A program made the translations under genes and the position numbers. Below are positions 28,263-35,358 of a stretch of DNA of 64,000 nucleotides, piece by piece. The first letter of the stretch is position 1. The number at the start of each line of letters is the position of its first letter. Under the pieces are notes generated by a model that was not told the DNA's origin, made no database searches, and saw only the letters and a program-made list of their open reading frames with translations. Source of the stretch: Roseibium salinum (lineage in GTDB: Bacteria; Pseudomonadota; Alphaproteobacteria; Rhizobiales; Stappiaceae); the NCBI RefSeq assembly GCF_026240905.1, contig NZ_JAPEVI010000003.1:310001-374000 (forward strand), given 5' to 3'.

Positions 28263-28313
28263 GATACGTTGTATTGACGCAGATTTGTTCTGCGCGTATT
28301 GATACACTGTATC
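28263..28313. promoter_or_regulatory. operator pair between the XRE gene and the Tat-signal gene
   Basis: GATACGTTGTAT (28263-28274) and ATACACTGTATC (28302-28313, reverse complement GATACAGTGTAT) face each other. Two GTATTGA words and a CGCAGA/TCTGCG pair lie between them. This is consistent with two sites for one dimeric repressor acting on both promoters. Confidence 0.5.
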
Positions 28314-28332
28314 CATGAAGGAGTACATTACT

Positions 28333-29001
28333 ATGCCCGACAAATCACAGGTATCAACAAATCCGATTAACCGCCGCAATATGCTGACAGGATCGGCTGC
28401 CGCGCTGTCCACCCTGGCAGTCACTAACCTCCCCGCCAGTGCGGCAGACAATCCCGATGCCAAGCTAAAAGAGTTGTTCAAGCTCTACGAACATGCAGTT
28501 GAGCGCATGAACACCGCCGACAGGGAAATGACGGAGCTGTTCAAGATTGTCGATAAGGAGCTGCCCTACGAACCGCCTATGCCCAAGGACATTGACGACA
28601 CAATGCCGCCAGACGTTCAAGAAGCCTTCAACGCAATGACGTTTGGCCAATTCGCCCGCAAGGATTTGCCGGAAATTTACAACAAATGGCATGACGATCT
28701 GGAAGAAAGGCAGCGGCAAGCCAAGGAAGAATATCAGGCGTACGAGGAAACCCACGCGCGCCTGAAGGAGAAGTACAACATTGGCGAATTCGAGGATCGC
28801 GCGGATAGGTGTTTTGGGGAATATTCGGAACTTCGCTATCAGATCTTTGAAACGCCCGCTCAAACGCTGGAAGGTGTGAAGATCAAAATGCGGGTGATCG
28901 AGCTTGAACCCGCCTTGTCTGGCCAAAGCTCTTATGACGACAACCCCGGCACCTTGGCTGTCATCGAAGACTTGCGCCGGCTATTGCGTGTTACAGCCTG
29001 A
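28333..29001 (+). CDS. Tat-signal protein of unknown function
   Basis: 222 aa. The N-terminus NRRNMLTGSAAALSTLAV is a twin-arginine signal with a cut predicted after PASA. The mature part is mostly helical and highly charged (EERQRQAKEEYQAYEETH), probably coiled coil, and has no recognised domain. AAGGAG at 28318-28323 selects ATG 28333 over 28315. It is divergent from the XRE regulator. A folded, exported, helical protein from a mobile element is unusual and may be cargo. Confidence 0.75.
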   Translation: MPDKSQVSTNPINRRNMLTGSAAALSTLAVTNLPASAADNPDAKLKELFKLYEHAVERMNTADREMTELFKIVDKELPYEPPMPKDIDDTMPPDVQEAFNAMTFGQFARKDLPEIYNKWHDDLEERQRQAKEEYQAYEETHARLKEKYNIGEFEDRADRCFGEYSELRYQIFETPAQTLEGVKIKMRVIELEPALSGQSSYDDNPGTLAVIEDLRRLLRVTA

Positions 29002-29130
29002 ACTGAATTTTGCTCAACATTACAGCGCGGTTGGTTTCGACCTGCCGCGCTTTTCTTTTGAGTGTGGTTTGACTCTCTTCTCGTTTCTCGTGTGTACTTT
29101 CCATCACAGTTAAGCGAGGGGGAGAATAAA

Positions 29131-29926
29131 ATGGCGGATGTGGAGCCACAACCATTAAGCTCAATCGCCCCAAATGCTGAGTTCACATTAACAACAGCAG
29201 CGCTAGTTGACAGACCAGAACTTTCAAACCTCGTAACGCAAATATTTTCGCTATGGACGGTAATCGAGCACGATTTTCAAATACTATTTGCTCGAATTAT
29301 CGGACCTGACAATGTCGCCGCCCACGCGGTCTACTCGGCACTCAACAATCAAGGAATCCAAAGGCAGGCTCTCAATGCCGCGGCCAAGGCACGATTTGGA
29401 GAGACGAGCGAGCAATTTGAGGTTTTCTCTGCCGTCTTGGCCATGTGTACACGCGCTGGAAAGATTCTGACACACGCTTGCACACTGGCGATGGGGAGTT
29501 TCTTCAGATCTTCCAGACGCTCTGCTGCTTGCCGATCCAAGGGACGTCAAGCTTGTTAACCTCACCATGACCAACATGCGATCAATTAGACCCCTGGACG
29601 GCGAAAAACATGGTGAGCGGCTGGAAAGACTTTTTAAAAATGTAACATTCGATACGTCCGCAATATTTGTCTATCAACCGAAACATCTTGATGCAGGATT
29701 AAAGAATTTGGGGCAAGCCGCGACAGCTTTATCGAATTTCGATCTCTACATTAATCCCATGACAACAGCAGAAGATGCCGAGGAAGCAAAACGGGGTTGG
29801 GGGGGACGATTCGCTAAAGCAATTGATGCGGGAACAAGCGCTGAAGCACTCCGCCGATTATCCACCTTAAGTCTGTTTCAGGAGGCTCGTGCCCAGTTAG
29901 CGTCGGGCAAGAATAGAAATCCTTGA
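29131..29926 (+). pseudogene. frameshifted gene of unknown function
   Basis: The first frame (ATG 29131, preceded by GAGGGGGAG) reads MADVEPQPLS through FEVFSAVLAMCTRAGKIL and then turns into Ser/Arg-rich nonsense ending at 29559. From about 29475 a coherent reading continues in the next frame (HWRWGVSSDLPDALLLADP, then DVKLVNLTMTNMRSIRPLDG) and runs to a TGA at 29924-29926. A single-base indel between about 29460 and 29480 would join both halves into a protein of about 265 aa. The family is unknown. It could be a true mutation or a sequencing error. Confidence 0.6.
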
Positions 29927-30008
29927 TTTCGGCCCTGATCGCGGTTGAGACCATCTCAGGTGTAATATCGATATTTGGACATACAATATTTTTTACAGCG
30001 TTGGCCAT
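29814..30008 (-). CDS. possible 64-aa protein (uncertain)
   Basis: A short minus-strand frame starting ATG 30008 (GAGGG about 10 bases upstream), reading MANAVKNIVCPNIDITPEMV. It follows the 68-aa gene of the unknown module in the same direction, but it overlaps the 3' end of the plus-strand frameshifted gene, so it may be only a chance frame. No domain is recognised. Confidence 0.28.
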   Translation of the reverse strand: MANAVKNIVCPNIDITPEMVSTAIRAEIKDFYSCPTLTGHEPPETDLRWIIGGVLQRLFPHQLL

Positions 30009-30098
30009 TGTCAAAATTCCCTCTGAAACAGGCTCACAAAAGGCCGAACACGATGGCCAGGACAAAGCCGAAAGACGCCGCGAAGAGGAAGCCGGGGA

Positions 30099-30305
30099 TC
30101 AAGCGCCGGTGTCCGTCAAAATGTGCTGTGCCCACGCGGCCTCGATCTGTGCCCGGCGAAGCTCGGCAGCGGCGACGGTGGCCTGCGGCTCTGCGAAATA
30201 CCTGGCAACGCGTGCTTGCTGCTCAGCGTCGTGCAGAGAGCGGCGGCTTTCCTTTGCCTGACGTAACTGTTCTTCACGGAGTCGCGCCAGGAACGTGACC
30301 ATCAT
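30099..30305 (-). CDS. small helical protein, last gene of the unknown module
   Basis: 68 aa, rich in Ala, Arg, Glu and Gln (RLREEQLRQAKESRRSLHDAE), predicted to be one or two amphipathic helices. Its ATG overlaps the stop of the 406-aa gene in an ATGA, so it is translationally coupled. No family is recognised. Confidence 0.6.
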   Translation of the reverse strand: MMVTFLARLREEQLRQAKESRRSLHDAEQQARVARYFAEPQATVAAAELRRAQIEAAWAQHILTDTGA

Positions 30306-31522
30306 TCAATCCCTTCTTCCAGTGCAGGCTTGAGAAAACCATACGTTGCCGTCCGGACGCCAGGCAATGACCCGCCGGGGATTTGCCGGACCAGTGAGCC
30401 CACGCCGCCCTTCGTAAAGCTCCCCTTGGCAGTCTGTTCGGCAATCGTGCTCAGGTCTCTGAACAGGCCCGCAGATGGCCCCAGGACCGCGCCCAGCTTG
30501 TTGCGCTGCGCATACCGGGACAATGACCCTCCCCGGTCTTCGTCCTGCGCTGCCGCCTGGATTCCGGACTTGATGCCGATCGGCATTCCCAGCTTTTCCG
30601 CAGTGTTGGAAACCTCGAATGGGATTGTCAGGATGCCGGAGCGGTCCAGGCCTTCCGAGATCCATAGCCCCGGATTGTCCAACAGGCGGTTAGCTCCCTC
30701 AGTGTCGCCCCGTTCCATGAACTTCAAATAGCCGATCATCATTCCGAGGGCGGAGGCAAAGACGAGGTTTTCAGCCAGGCGCAGCGGGTTTTCCTGAAGG
30801 CCGGCGATCAGCACTCGTTGATGAGCGGCAAGAGCAAACCCTTTGAATTGCATCACCAATTTCCAGCCGTTGTTCTGCATCCATACCGGATTGTCAGCAA
30901 CGCCCTTTGTGATGATCGTGCGGTCCACGTCCTTGTTGAGCGCCGCGGCCCAGGTTCGGGCAGCCTGGGGATCGGTCCAGTCACCGACGTTTGCGCCCCA
31001 GATTCCACGCTCTTCAACACCGTGTGTCCTGATCTGGTCCGCAATCCTGCCGGCCATGTTCTCATCAATGCCGAGAAAGGCGAGATAGCGCTTTTCAGCA
31101 TCGGGAAGCTTGGAATAATCGACCTGAAGCACTCCCCCGCCCTGAGGGCTTTGGATTTCCTGCGTTGCTTTGAGGATGTTCCGCGCCATGCGGTTCTGCG
31201 TCATTACCGACGCGATCGTCTTCATGCCATCGTTCCAGTAGCTAAGACCGGTCGCTTTTGAAAACACGTTTGAAGCGTTGGACAGGAACCGTTCATAGGA
31301 TGAGCCGTAGCGGTACGGATCAGACAAATCCGCCAGGGACGCAAGCCGGCTTTGCAGGACCACTTCCGTAATCGCGCCCAGGTCGCGCGCATCGCCGCGG
31401 GAAATCTTCGCCGCCTTGAGGTTTGAGATAAGCGCCGGCAGAGCCTCGCGCATTGTCGCCCGAAGACCATGAACGCCGATAAATCGGGCCGCGTCCGTTA
31501 CGCTCGTGAGCATGACACCCAT
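30302..31522 (-). CDS. 406-aa phage-type protein of unknown function
   Basis: The largest product of the overlapping module. It is mostly helical with one clearly hydrophobic stretch (NLVFASALGMMIGYLKFM) and a long middle segment containing KLVMQFKGFALAAHQRVLI. This resembles the C-terminal part of very large polyvalent or internal-virion proteins of phages and conjugative elements, possibly an LPD38-like domain, but that comparison is from memory and unverified. It starts 2 bp after the preceding stop, with AAAGGCGG as ribosome site. If it is a relict of a much larger protein, the N-terminal portion has been lost. Confidence 0.65.
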   Translation of the reverse strand: MGVMLTSVTDAARFIGVHGLRATMREALPALISNLKAAKISRGDARDLGAITEVVLQSRLASLADLSDPYRYGSSYERFLSNASNVFSKATGLSYWNDGMKTIASVMTQNRMARNILKATQEIQSPQGGGVLQVDYSKLPDAEKRYLAFLGIDENMAGRIADQIRTHGVEERGIWGANVGDWTDPQAARTWAAALNKDVDRTIITKGVADNPVWMQNNGWKLVMQFKGFALAAHQRVLIAGLQENPLRLAENLVFASALGMMIGYLKFMERGDTEGANRLLDNPGLWISEGLDRSGILTIPFEVSNTAEKLGMPIGIKSGIQAAAQDEDRGGSLSRYAQRNKLGAVLGPSAGLFRDLSTIAEQTAKGSFTKGGVGSLVRQIPGGSLPGVRTATYGFLKPALEEGIE

Positions 31523-31523
31523 T

Positions 31524-31940
31524 TCAGGCCGCCTTTCTCTCGTGCAGACCGGTTCCCGCGAACGGGATCAGAAGTTTCAGGGCCTCAAGTTCCGCGCCCT
31601 CCGGTTTGTCAAAAAAATCGATCTTGTCGATCGACGTGATAACGCTGGCGGGGATTGGAACAACGGTTGGCGGGTTCAATTGGCCGAACAAAAAAACCGT
31701 TTCGCCCTCGACCGCATATTGTCCCAGGGCGATCTTGACGAGACCCGCCATCCCTTCGTCAGAAAGAGCATTCACGAACTGAGCCCAAGGGCCGGTAAAA
31801 CCCGTCAGAAGCACGCTCACCAGGTCAAAAACAATAACATCGTCCCCAGGCCGTGCCTCAAGCCATTCCCCCGCCTCAATCAGGTTCCCCATGCAGGAAC
31901 CGGAAAATTCTATCGTGTACGATAGGTTGGGCATCGTCAT
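31524..31940 (-). CDS. hypothetical protein of the unknown module (138 aa)
   Basis: 138 aa, acidic and hydrophobic-rich, predicted alpha/beta (VIVFDLVSVLLTGFTGPW; ETVFLFGQL). Its ATG overlaps the upstream stop in an ATGA. No family is recognised and no signal peptide is seen. Order and coupling suggest it works with the 190- and 406-aa products. Confidence 0.65.
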   Translation of the reverse strand: MTMPNLSYTIEFSGSCMGNLIEAGEWLEARPGDDVIVFDLVSVLLTGFTGPWAQFVNALSDEGMAGLVKIALGQYAVEGETVFLFGQLNPPTVVPIPASVITSIDKIDFFDKPEGAELEALKLLIPFAGTGLHERKAA

Positions 31941-32509
31941 TTCACCATCGCCTTCAGGATTGCGGTTTCCGCCCCCTGATCAAGGCCCACCCACCAGTCC
32001 GCAAAGGCTTTCCGGTCGGCTTCTGAGAGTTGGCCGACAATCCGCTTCAAGGTCGCATTGACCTTCGAAACATTTCGGCGGGCATTCGAGCCCCATTGCG
32101 CCGCAAGATTTGCCCCGTCTTCGGTCTTGCGAAATGCGGCCATCTCTTCGTCACTCGCGGCCCGGACATAGCCGGACCCGCCTCCGCTCAGTTCATCGAA
32201 AACAGCAGCCTGCGCAGCCTCGGGCAACGCGTCGAAGCTCGAAAGCGTCTCTTCCGCAAGATCCTCTGCCATCCCGTCGAGAATAGCTAAGGCCGTGCCC
32301 TGGGCCACTCCTGCACGCACCTGGACGCCTCCCTCCCGAGCCCACGCCTCCCGGTTTTTGGCCGGCAAATTGTCGCTCACGACGACAAGGTGCGGCGCGG
32401 CGGCCGGCATGAAGGCATCGGAGCCGTAGCGACTGCCGGCGATCGTCTCTGCCGCGCTTGCTGCCGGCGCCCAATCAGGGCGATGGATTACGTCATTTCG
32501 ATCGGTCAC
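31937..32509 (-). CDS. hypothetical protein of the unknown module (190 aa)
   Basis: 190 aa, starting at GTG 32509 with a strong GGAGG six bases upstream. An N-terminal Ala-rich linker (APAASAAETIAGSRYGSDAF) precedes an all-helical C-terminal part (KVNATLKRIVGQLSEADRKAF). No domain is recognised. It overlaps the next gene by ATGA. Confidence 0.65.
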   Translation of the reverse strand: MTDRNDVIHRPDWAPAASAAETIAGSRYGSDAFMPAAAPHLVVVSDNLPAKNREAWAREGGVQVRAGVAQGTALAILDGMAEDLAEETLSSFDALPEAAQAAVFDELSGGGSGYVRAASDEEMAAFRKTEDGANLAAQWGSNARRNVSKVNATLKRIVGQLSEADRKAFADWWVGLDQGAETAILKAMVK

Positions 32510-32521
32510 TTAGAACCTCCA

Positions 32522-33025
32522 TCACATGCCAACGGCTTTGGGATACGACGCGATGCAGGCCGTGCGGGCGCTTTCTTCGGTCAGAAAACCTTGTGCAAAC
32601 TTCCGCGCGCCGGACCGCTTGTCATAGACGAAATAGTGACCGGTCTCGAACTTGAGTTCATGGAATTCGTCACTCCATAGATCCGCACTGGCCTCACGGA
32701 ATTCGCTGATTTTGCTGAACCGCAGGTGTGCGCCCAGGCGATCGGCTTTCCAGACCCGGGCCTCGCAAAACCACGATTCATCGGACGAAAAGATTGTGAG
32801 TTTATCCTTGATGATCAACGATTTACTGCGGTCGCCCTGCACCCGTTTCCAGATGCTCGGAGTTTGCAAATCGCTCTTGTCCGCGCCTTCCGGCAAGTGG
32901 ATCACCCATTCCCGATAGACCTGACCCTCACTCTGCATCTGAACTTGCCTCGGATCGACTTCGATAACTTCGCGGTCATCGTCAATGTCGGCGGCCTGCT
33001 TTGCTGCTACGGTTTGTTTTGTCAC
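32522..33025 (-). CDS. hypothetical protein of the unknown module (167 aa)
   Basis: 167 aa, GTG start with TTGGAG nearby. It is predicted beta-rich (QVYREWVIHLPEGADKSDLQ; SLIIKDKLTIFSSDESWFC), a composition different from its helical neighbours. No family is recognised. It starts 2 bp after the stop of the preceding gene. Confidence 0.65.
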   Translation of the reverse strand: MTKQTVAAKQAADIDDDREVIEVDPRQVQMQSEGQVYREWVIHLPEGADKSDLQTPSIWKRVQGDRSKSLIIKDKLTIFSSDESWFCEARVWKADRLGAHLRFSKISEFREASADLWSDEFHELKFETGHYFVYDKRSGARKFAQGFLTEESARTACIASYPKAVGM

Positions 33026-33027
33026 GA

Positions 33028-33597
33028 TTATTTCTCCAAGATCGATTTCAAGTGCGGTTCCAGAATCCGGGCTTCCTCTGCCGCCCAGGACTCGTCTTGC
33101 TTCTGCGTGGTCGTCATCCAGGGGATATTGCCAAGCCGTTGCGGATGTCCCGGAACCGTCTTCATGACGGCGCTCAGCCGGTTTGAAAGGCGCTTGGGGA
33201 ACTCCAGTGCCGACAGCGGCCCCGGTGTTCCTTCGCCGCTGATTTCATGCGCTAGGGCAACCATTTCCTTGTTCAAGGCAATTGCCCTGCCGACTTCCGC
33301 CGCGAGCTGCCGGGCGCCTTCTTCGGCACCCTGAAGGGCTTCGGTGCGCTTCTTGGCAAGCTCCTGCAATTGGGACTTCCGTTCGGTCTTTTGCTGTTGC
33401 CTAGCCTGTGCCGCCGTGTGACGTTGCCGCCTGACCTGTTCGCTCTGAGCGTCCCTCAAGGCCGCTAGCTCGGCTTCCGCGTTGACAACCTCGGCAGGGT
33501 TGAAATCATCGCCGTCGAGCATCGCCGTCGCTTGTCGAGCCTTCAGATTTTCAAGGTGGGACGCGGCGGCAGTCAAACGCTGCGCTATATCAGTCAA
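33028..33597 (-). CDS. coiled-coil hypothetical protein of the unknown module (189 aa)
   Basis: 189 aa. Residues 1 to about 110 form a long Gln/Lys/Glu-rich coiled coil (AAQARQQQKTERKSQLQELA). It uses a TTG start overlapping the previous stop (TTGA) behind a strong AGGAGG. This resembles scaffold- or tape-like helical proteins only in composition; no homology is claimed. Confidence 0.65.
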   Translation of the reverse strand: MTDIAQRLTAAASHLENLKARQATAMLDGDDFNPAEVVNAEAELAALRDAQSEQVRRQRHTAAQARQQQKTERKSQLQELAKKRTEALQGAEEGARQLAAEVGRAIALNKEMVALAHEISGEGTPGPLSALEFPKRLSNRLSAVMKTVPGHPQRLGNIPWMTTTQKQDESWAAEEARILEPHLKSILEK

Positions 33598-33845
33598 AGT
33601 CCACCTCCTGTTTTTCCGCCAGTCGCCAGAGGCCGCCCCAGGCCCCTCTGTTCCCAGAACCGGCGGCGTTCGGGGTCCAGCGCCTCCAAGTACTCCCGAA
33701 GGCTTGGGGGATTTCCCGGTGCAGGGACCAACGGCTGGCGATTGGCCGGCGGCTTGGCGACGATAGGCGCCGGGGGCTGGATATCGTCCAGAAAGGTGAC
33801 AGGCCGGCTAAGTGGTTTAGGTGCCATGCTCAATTTCACGGGCAT
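33594..33845 (-). CDS. proline-rich small protein of the unknown module (83 aa)
   Basis: 83 aa with an N-terminal Pro-rich half (PPAPIVAKPPANRQPLVPAP) and a charged end REYLEALDPERRRFWEQRGL. It is likely disordered and may act as a linker or adaptor. It overlaps both neighbours (TGATG at the start, TTGA at the end). Confidence 0.6.
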   Translation of the reverse strand: MPVKLSMAPKPLSRPVTFLDDIQPPAPIVAKPPANRQPLVPAPGNPPSLREYLEALDPERRRFWEQRGLGRPLATGGKTGGGL

Positions 33846-34012
33846 CAGTGCCTTCCTCCGGTCGCTTCTGCTTCAAGTTCTTGCAAGCTCCGGCACACCG
33901 CGGGGACCTTTGTGATCCGATGCAAAACATCGTCCGGGAGCAGGCGCAGAATGCTTTCGATCAGGTCAAGCTCTGCCTTGTAATGGCGCTCAAGATGATC
34001 AGACTTCATCAT
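33845..34012 (-). CDS. 55-aa protein of the unknown module
   Basis: 55 aa, MMKSDHLERHYKAELDLIES onward, a single predicted helical unit. AAGGA lies seven bases before ATG 34012. It overlaps the end of the 189-aa gene by 14 nt in another frame and ends in a TGATG overlap with the next gene. Its position in a chain of overlapping genes is the main support. Confidence 0.5.
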   Translation of the reverse strand: MMKSDHLERHYKAELDLIESILRLLPDDVLHRITKVPAVCRSLQELEAEATGGRH

Positions 34013-34568
34013 CGGGGTGTCCTTCTTCGGATGCGGGAACGTCACCGGCAGCAGGGGACACAGGATCAGGGACCATCGCGGCAAAGCGCTCGCGGAAGCT
34101 CTGGCGATCGTCAGAGAAGCTGTCGGGGTAGAGGCGCCGCAGGAGTTCACTGTCGGCAGGCGTTTTGATGCGCAGGACCGTCTCGCCAGGCAGCGACAGG
34201 GTGACGTGAATGCCGATAAGCTCGCAGGCCTCACCGATGCCGTGAAGGAAGGCGCGGGCGGTCTGGCGCGGATCTTCGCGAGCATAGCGCTCAACAACGT
34301 CGTCGCCAAAGGCCTCAGACTGCGCGGACTCTCTTTTCTCAAGCAGGGCAGCCAGGAGCTTGGCATCGTCCGAGTCGAGGGCCATTTCCAAGACGCGGGA
34401 CCGCAGTTTCGCAGTTGCACCCCGGAAGGTTTCCTTGATCTGTTGATCAAACTCCGAACCAGCGGCGCGGATTTGCGCCATGCTGAGGCTAAGCTTAGCG
34501 GCAGCGCTCTCAACGTCATGGCCGGCACGAATGAGGCTTAGGAGTTCTTTCTGTTGATCCTCGGTCAT
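33999..34568 (-). CDS. hypothetical protein of the unknown module (189 aa), HTH-like N-terminus
   Basis: 189 aa. The N-terminus DQQKELLSLIRAGHDVESAA then KLSLSMAQIRAAG has the rhythm of a helix-turn-helix like those of small terminase subunits or transposase-type regulators. The remainder (ARAFLHGIGEACELIGIHV) is unassigned. It overlaps the upstream gene by ATGA. A small-terminase role is possible but unproven, and no large terminase is present. Confidence 0.65.
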   Translation of the reverse strand: MTEDQQKELLSLIRAGHDVESAAAKLSLSMAQIRAAGSEFDQQIKETFRGATAKLRSRVLEMALDSDDAKLLAALLEKRESAQSEAFGDDVVERYAREDPRQTARAFLHGIGEACELIGIHVTLSLPGETVLRIKTPADSELLRRLYPDSFSDDRQSFRERFAAMVPDPVSPAAGDVPASEEGHPDDEV

Positions 34569-34972
34569 CGATCATCCCCCATGAGTTGTTCCAACCGGCG
34601 GGCATTGATCGTGCGTATTTTCCGTTCGATCCCGATATCCTGAAGGATGCGGCGCAAGCTGTTAGCGGCAGTGGTCAACGGGCCAATCTCGATTTCGTCA
34701 CCATTGGCAAGCTTGACCTCTTGCGCCTCGCACCAAGTGGAGAGCGACGCAGCGCGCCGGATGAGCTGTTTCTGCGCTTCGGAGGGGTCACCGCCCAGAT
34801 CAGCAGTGAATTCGCCCACAAGGTCACGGTAGCGCCGTGCAAGAGCACTGCGGCCGTCCAGCCCTTCCACGAATAGACGCGAACCGTTGGCGACAGCGCT
34901 GCGAGTGGCGGCCGGTGGTGCGGCGGTATCAGTTCGATCGACGGGCAACTTCGAGACTCCATTGCGGGACAC
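34565..34972 (-). CDS. hypothetical protein, first gene of the unknown module (135 aa)
   Basis: 135 aa, GTG start. The core SALARRYRDLVGEFTADLGG then SEAQKQLIRRAASLSTWCEA and NSLRRILQDIGIERK looks like a compact helical protein common beside phage packaging genes in Rhizobiales, but I cannot name the family. A promoter-like region with regularly spaced TGTCA boxes lies 70-110 bp upstream. Confidence 0.65.
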   Translation of the reverse strand: MSRNGVSKLPVDRTDTAAPPAATRSAVANGSRLFVEGLDGRSALARRYRDLVGEFTADLGGDPSEAQKQLIRRAASLSTWCEAQEVKLANGDEIEIGPLTTAANSLRRILQDIGIERKIRTINARRLEQLMGDDR

Positions 34973-35042
34973 TGTGCGGACACGCTGCCGATAGTGTGAC
35001 AGAAATGCAAGTGAAATCAGTACGTTTGTCGTAAATCGTCCG

Positions 35043-35082
35043 CTGATAAACTATCAGTGTCATGGCTTGTCAGTATCTGTCA
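35043..35082. promoter_or_regulatory. regulatory boxes upstream of the unknown module
   Basis: A palindrome CTGATA-AAC-TATCAG (35043-35057) is followed by three TGTCA words exactly 10 bp apart (starting 35058, 35068, 35078). They lie 70-110 bp before the first gene of the module, as for an activator bound to one face of the helix. No gene is seen in 34973-35250. Confidence 0.45.
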
Positions 35083-35250
35083 TTGCTGCCGAGGAAGTCT
35101 TTGCCGTGTGAAAAAAGACGTGCGAAATGGCCATGAAAGCGGAATGGCTCGAGCCCACTTCCAACGCTCTTTTTCCCCTTATGGACAGGAAAGATCACGC
35201 GCGCCCGATTTCAAAAAGGGCGCACGCGTACTAGGGGGTATGGGGGGTGT

Positions 35251-35356
35251 GAGTGAAGGGCGTCTGAAGGCGAGTGAAGGGCGAGTGAAGGGCGTCTTAA
35301 CCCCCGTCTTAAAGCCGTGTGAAGGGCGAGTGAAGGCGTCTGAAGGCGAGTGAAGC
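35251..35356. repeat. iteron-like array of ten short direct repeats beside repA
   Basis: Ten adjoining units of 9-12 bp with consensus G(A/T)(G/C)TGAAGGGC, e.g. GAGTGAAGGGC at 35251, 35272 and 35283, and GTCTGAAGGC at 35262 and 35338. The array ends 3 bp from the repA stop codon. Unit size near one helical turn and the location next to a replicative helicase fit a replication origin; this is inference. Confidence 0.6.
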
Positions 35357-35358
35357 AT

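Noticed and set aside
33845..34528. 227-codon reading of the 55-aa gene's frame
   Set aside because: The upstream part lies across the well-supported 189-aa gene in another frame and is Ser/Arg/Leu-rich; only the last 55 codons, after a good ribosome site, are kept.
35251..35356. CRISPR array
   Set aside because: Units are 9-12 bp, contiguous and without spacers; no cas genes.
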